The position numbers and the translations under genes are program-made. 64,000 bases of DNA from Lytechinus pictus. Lineage: Eukaryota > Echinodermata > Echinoidea > Temnopleuroida > Toxopneustidae. The DNA lies in contig NC_087251.1 in the NCBI RefSeq assembly GCF_037042905.1, positions 46,510,373 to 46,574,372 on the forward strand, read 5' to 3'. The notes under the pieces are model-generated. The model searched no databases, was not told the origin of the DNA, and saw nothing but the letters and a program-made list of their open reading frames with translations. Below, piece by piece: positions 61,770 to 64,000 of the stretch. The first letter of the stretch is position 1. Every line of letters begins with the position of its first letter.

Positions 61770-62745
61770 ACATCTTGTATGCAACATGACATGACTTTTC
61801 ATTAGACATGTCCAAATGACACAAAAAAATATATACATGCACCATATCTCCTTTTTAAAATCTTCATGTACATGTATACAGTAACAACCCAATCTTTGAA
61901 CAAATAGAAATAGATGATGAAGAGAAAAAGTCAAGAAACAAAACTAGGGTTGGCCGGAGTGGGAAATACTGGTGGCAAAAACCGGTAAATACTGCCTCAA
62001 CAAATTTTTTGGAAGATAGGAAATAGTTTGAAATGCAGGGAAATACTACGAAATATGCTTCTTGAATTTTTTTCAGGTATTTCCCAGGTGTTCCTCATGC
62101 ATATTCTAGCATTTCTTGTAAGGCTGTAACTCCCTGTACATGTATCTTGAGTACTTCCCAGCATTTACAAGTTTTTCCCAGTAATTCCCGCTTGGGCAGG
62201 AAATACCTAACTTTCATGAGAATTGGCAATTGGCAAACAGGCAATGCAAGTGCCTGGATGAAAGAAGATACAGTCTAATCATCCCCTAGGATGAATATTG
62301 AAACCACTTCAGTCGTATTCAGAGAGATCCGGAATAAAGATATCTCAACAAAAAGAGAGAACATTTCCAAACACAAAAGCAAGGCAAACAAGATTTTCAG
62401 AAAAGATAAAATGGTTTGTGTTTAATACAAAGCTGAAGGAAATTATATTAAATGGTTGAAACCATTTCGAGTACAATATTTTGACTAGCATGTAAATGTA
62501 CCGTTCTGATTATAAACAATGTGATAACTGATACATCATGCCTATATTCATGTCAGCACAACAGATTAAACATTCAAAGTTTTAACCCAAAATATTTCCA
62601 TGGCTTTTTTCTCACCCTATATTAGAATGTTGTCATTCAACATAGAGGTGTCAAATATATCCTCTAAGCATAGAGCTGTAATAGCGCTATGCTCTAAGTT
62701 TATGCACTGTTCTGGAGATGATCATTCAGAGTATTCAAACTGAAA

Positions 62746-63058
62746 GGCCCGTATTCTGAACTTGGGTTTAACATGTAGACCGTGGTCTAACTCTTTGCTA
62801 AAATTATGGGAAACCAAACATTTCAAAATTTGTTCACATGGTATGTTTCTTATGTTTACTCTGTTTTTTCCTAAATTATTTAATGTTGAAGACATTATCT
62901 TATTTATCCTTCCCAGACATTTAAGAATGATTTGAGAGTTAAATGAGCTGATACTCGGAACCTCTACTGTTAGAGATTTATGTCACAATTGGCTATCCAT
63001 AGTTAAACCACAACTTTAGACCAGAGTTTACATTAAACCCGACTTCAGAATACGGGCC
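62746..63058. mobile_element. Intact GGCCCGTATTCTGAA-family MITE
   Basis: GGCCCGTATTCTGAACTTGG and, at the right, ACTTCAGAATACGGGCC are inverted termini; inner parts (AACCACAACTTTAGACCAGA against GTCTAACTCTTTGC) continue the symmetry. It is the uninterrupted reference for 145-848. Confidence 0.8.
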
Positions 63059-63850
63059 AAAGTGTGTAACACTGCACTAGTCTAGAACTATGATATGCAG
63101 CTCTGTTCACACTACAGACCTCCAAGAAATAAATTTTGGCAAGTTAATTTTTAGGGATGTTATTTTGTTTAATTTATTAATAGGGATGTTATCTGTCACA
63201 TTATTTTCAGGGATGAAAAAAGGAGTGGAAAAATATATAATGAATCCCCCCCCCCCTCCAGCGATAGTCCTAACAAAAATCACCGTTGATATGAATAAAG
63301 AACAATTTGTGATCGAATTGGCCATACATAAGTTGTGTACTAAAAGAGTCAACCATCTCTCAGAGATATAATGAACGAAATAAAACCGTGCTATTATAGA
63401 GACATCACTCATCAAGCGTTCTTGGAAGCTTTACAGAGTCTGAAATACTCTGCATGCATCCACTAGACTACCCTAATAAAATTCCACACACCTTACACCA
63501 TGGTAGGGTGACTTGATGGATGGAACGTCAGGTGCAAAGAATGGTTAGAATGTTTACGTTTGGTTTTCATCGTTCTCTGACAGACACATCAAAGAACATT
63601 AAACAGCTTGTTTCAATTACCCTGTTCACATATAAAGAAAGCTAACAAACAAACAAAATATAAAAACTGCAAATTTAGCAGCAAAGGGTGTTAACATTTA
63701 TACACAAAAACATGCATCAGTGAATTTACTGCTATTTGCTTTCTCCTTTTTCTTGCTTATTTTGTGGCTATTTTGCAAATTTGATCAGAGAAAAAAACAC
63801 CTCAATATTATTGTACAAGTTGTAGGATTGTGATATAAAGCAAACTCATA

Positions 63851-64000
63851 GGCCCGTATTCTGAAGTCAGGTTTAAGTTAAACTCAGGTTTAAAGTTGTG
63901 GTTTAAGTATGGTCAGCCAAAAGTATCAATTTTTGTTATTAAGTTGTACGTTTCTTATGTTTGCTGTGCTCTTTCTTGATTCATCGATGGTGAAGACAAA
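63851..64000. mobile_element. GGCCCGTATTCTGAAG-family MITE, cut by window end
   Basis: It begins GGCCCGTATTCTGAAGTCAG and shows the family's following motifs up to the window edge. Confidence 0.75.

Larger units (their letters stand above)
60033..64000 (-). other. Upstream intron (partial) of the GALNT2-like gene
   Basis: The next upstream exon, expected to encode the LVDDYS segment, was not found on either inspection of this stretch, so the intron exceeds 3.9 kb. It contains elements at 60211-60463, 61105-61769, 62746-63058 and 63851-64000. Confidence 0.75.

Noticed and set aside
60033..64000. Missing upstream GALNT2 exon (LVDDYS segment)
   Set aside because: I looked on the minus strand for the expected coding pattern next to a donor and found none; it probably lies beyond the window.

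Overview
This is an intron-rich, AT-rich window from an animal genome, and everything recognisably coding in it belongs to one gene on the minus strand. Ten consecutive coding exons between 60032 and 2962 give the C-terminal 392 residues of a polypeptide N-acetylgalactosaminyltransferase closely resembling vertebrate GALNT2: most of the GT-A catalytic domain plus the complete ricin-type lectin domain and the stop codon. All exons have canonical GT-AG borders and compatible codon phases, so the frame stays open from the first exon to the stop. The N-terminal exons (cytoplasmic tail, membrane anchor, stem, first part of the catalytic domain) and the promoter must lie beyond position 64000.

The organism is most likely a marine invertebrate deuterostome, probably a sea urchin. 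I base this on GALNT2 orthology, large introns, and the style of the repeats (many short inverted-repeat elements, tRNA-derived SINEs with ATT microsatellite tails, a CR1/L2-like LINE fragment). This is inference, because no taxonomic marker is present.

Layout from right to left (direction of transcription): 64000-60033 is intron with several MITEs; 60032-58100 holds two exons encoding the DSH metal/sugar-binding region; an 8.2 kb intron holds nested elements; 49915-49740 is one exon whose 3' end is tandemly duplicated into the adjacent intron; a 22 kb intron holds a 1.95 kb TTAA-flanked giant palindrome, several hAT-like elements, SINEs and minisatellites; 27526-22694 is a cluster of four exons (WGGEN region, catalytic His loop, linker); an 18.2 kb intron contains an apparent 10.3 kb TTAA-flanked insertion that splits an older repeat, itself filled with CpG-rich beads, a LINE fragment and simple repeats; 4514-2962 holds the three lectin-domain exons; 2961-1 is 3' UTR and flank with a nested MITE.

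The non-coding part is therefore a stack of mobile elements. Where I could read both ends I give terminal inverted repeats and target duplications. Four elements use TTAA targets, three have 3 bp targets of Harbinger type, and several have hAT-like termini. No intact transposase or reverse transcriptase is visible. I found no RNA gene outside SINE heads and no CRISPR array, and I cannot place a promoter or a poly(A) site with confidence.
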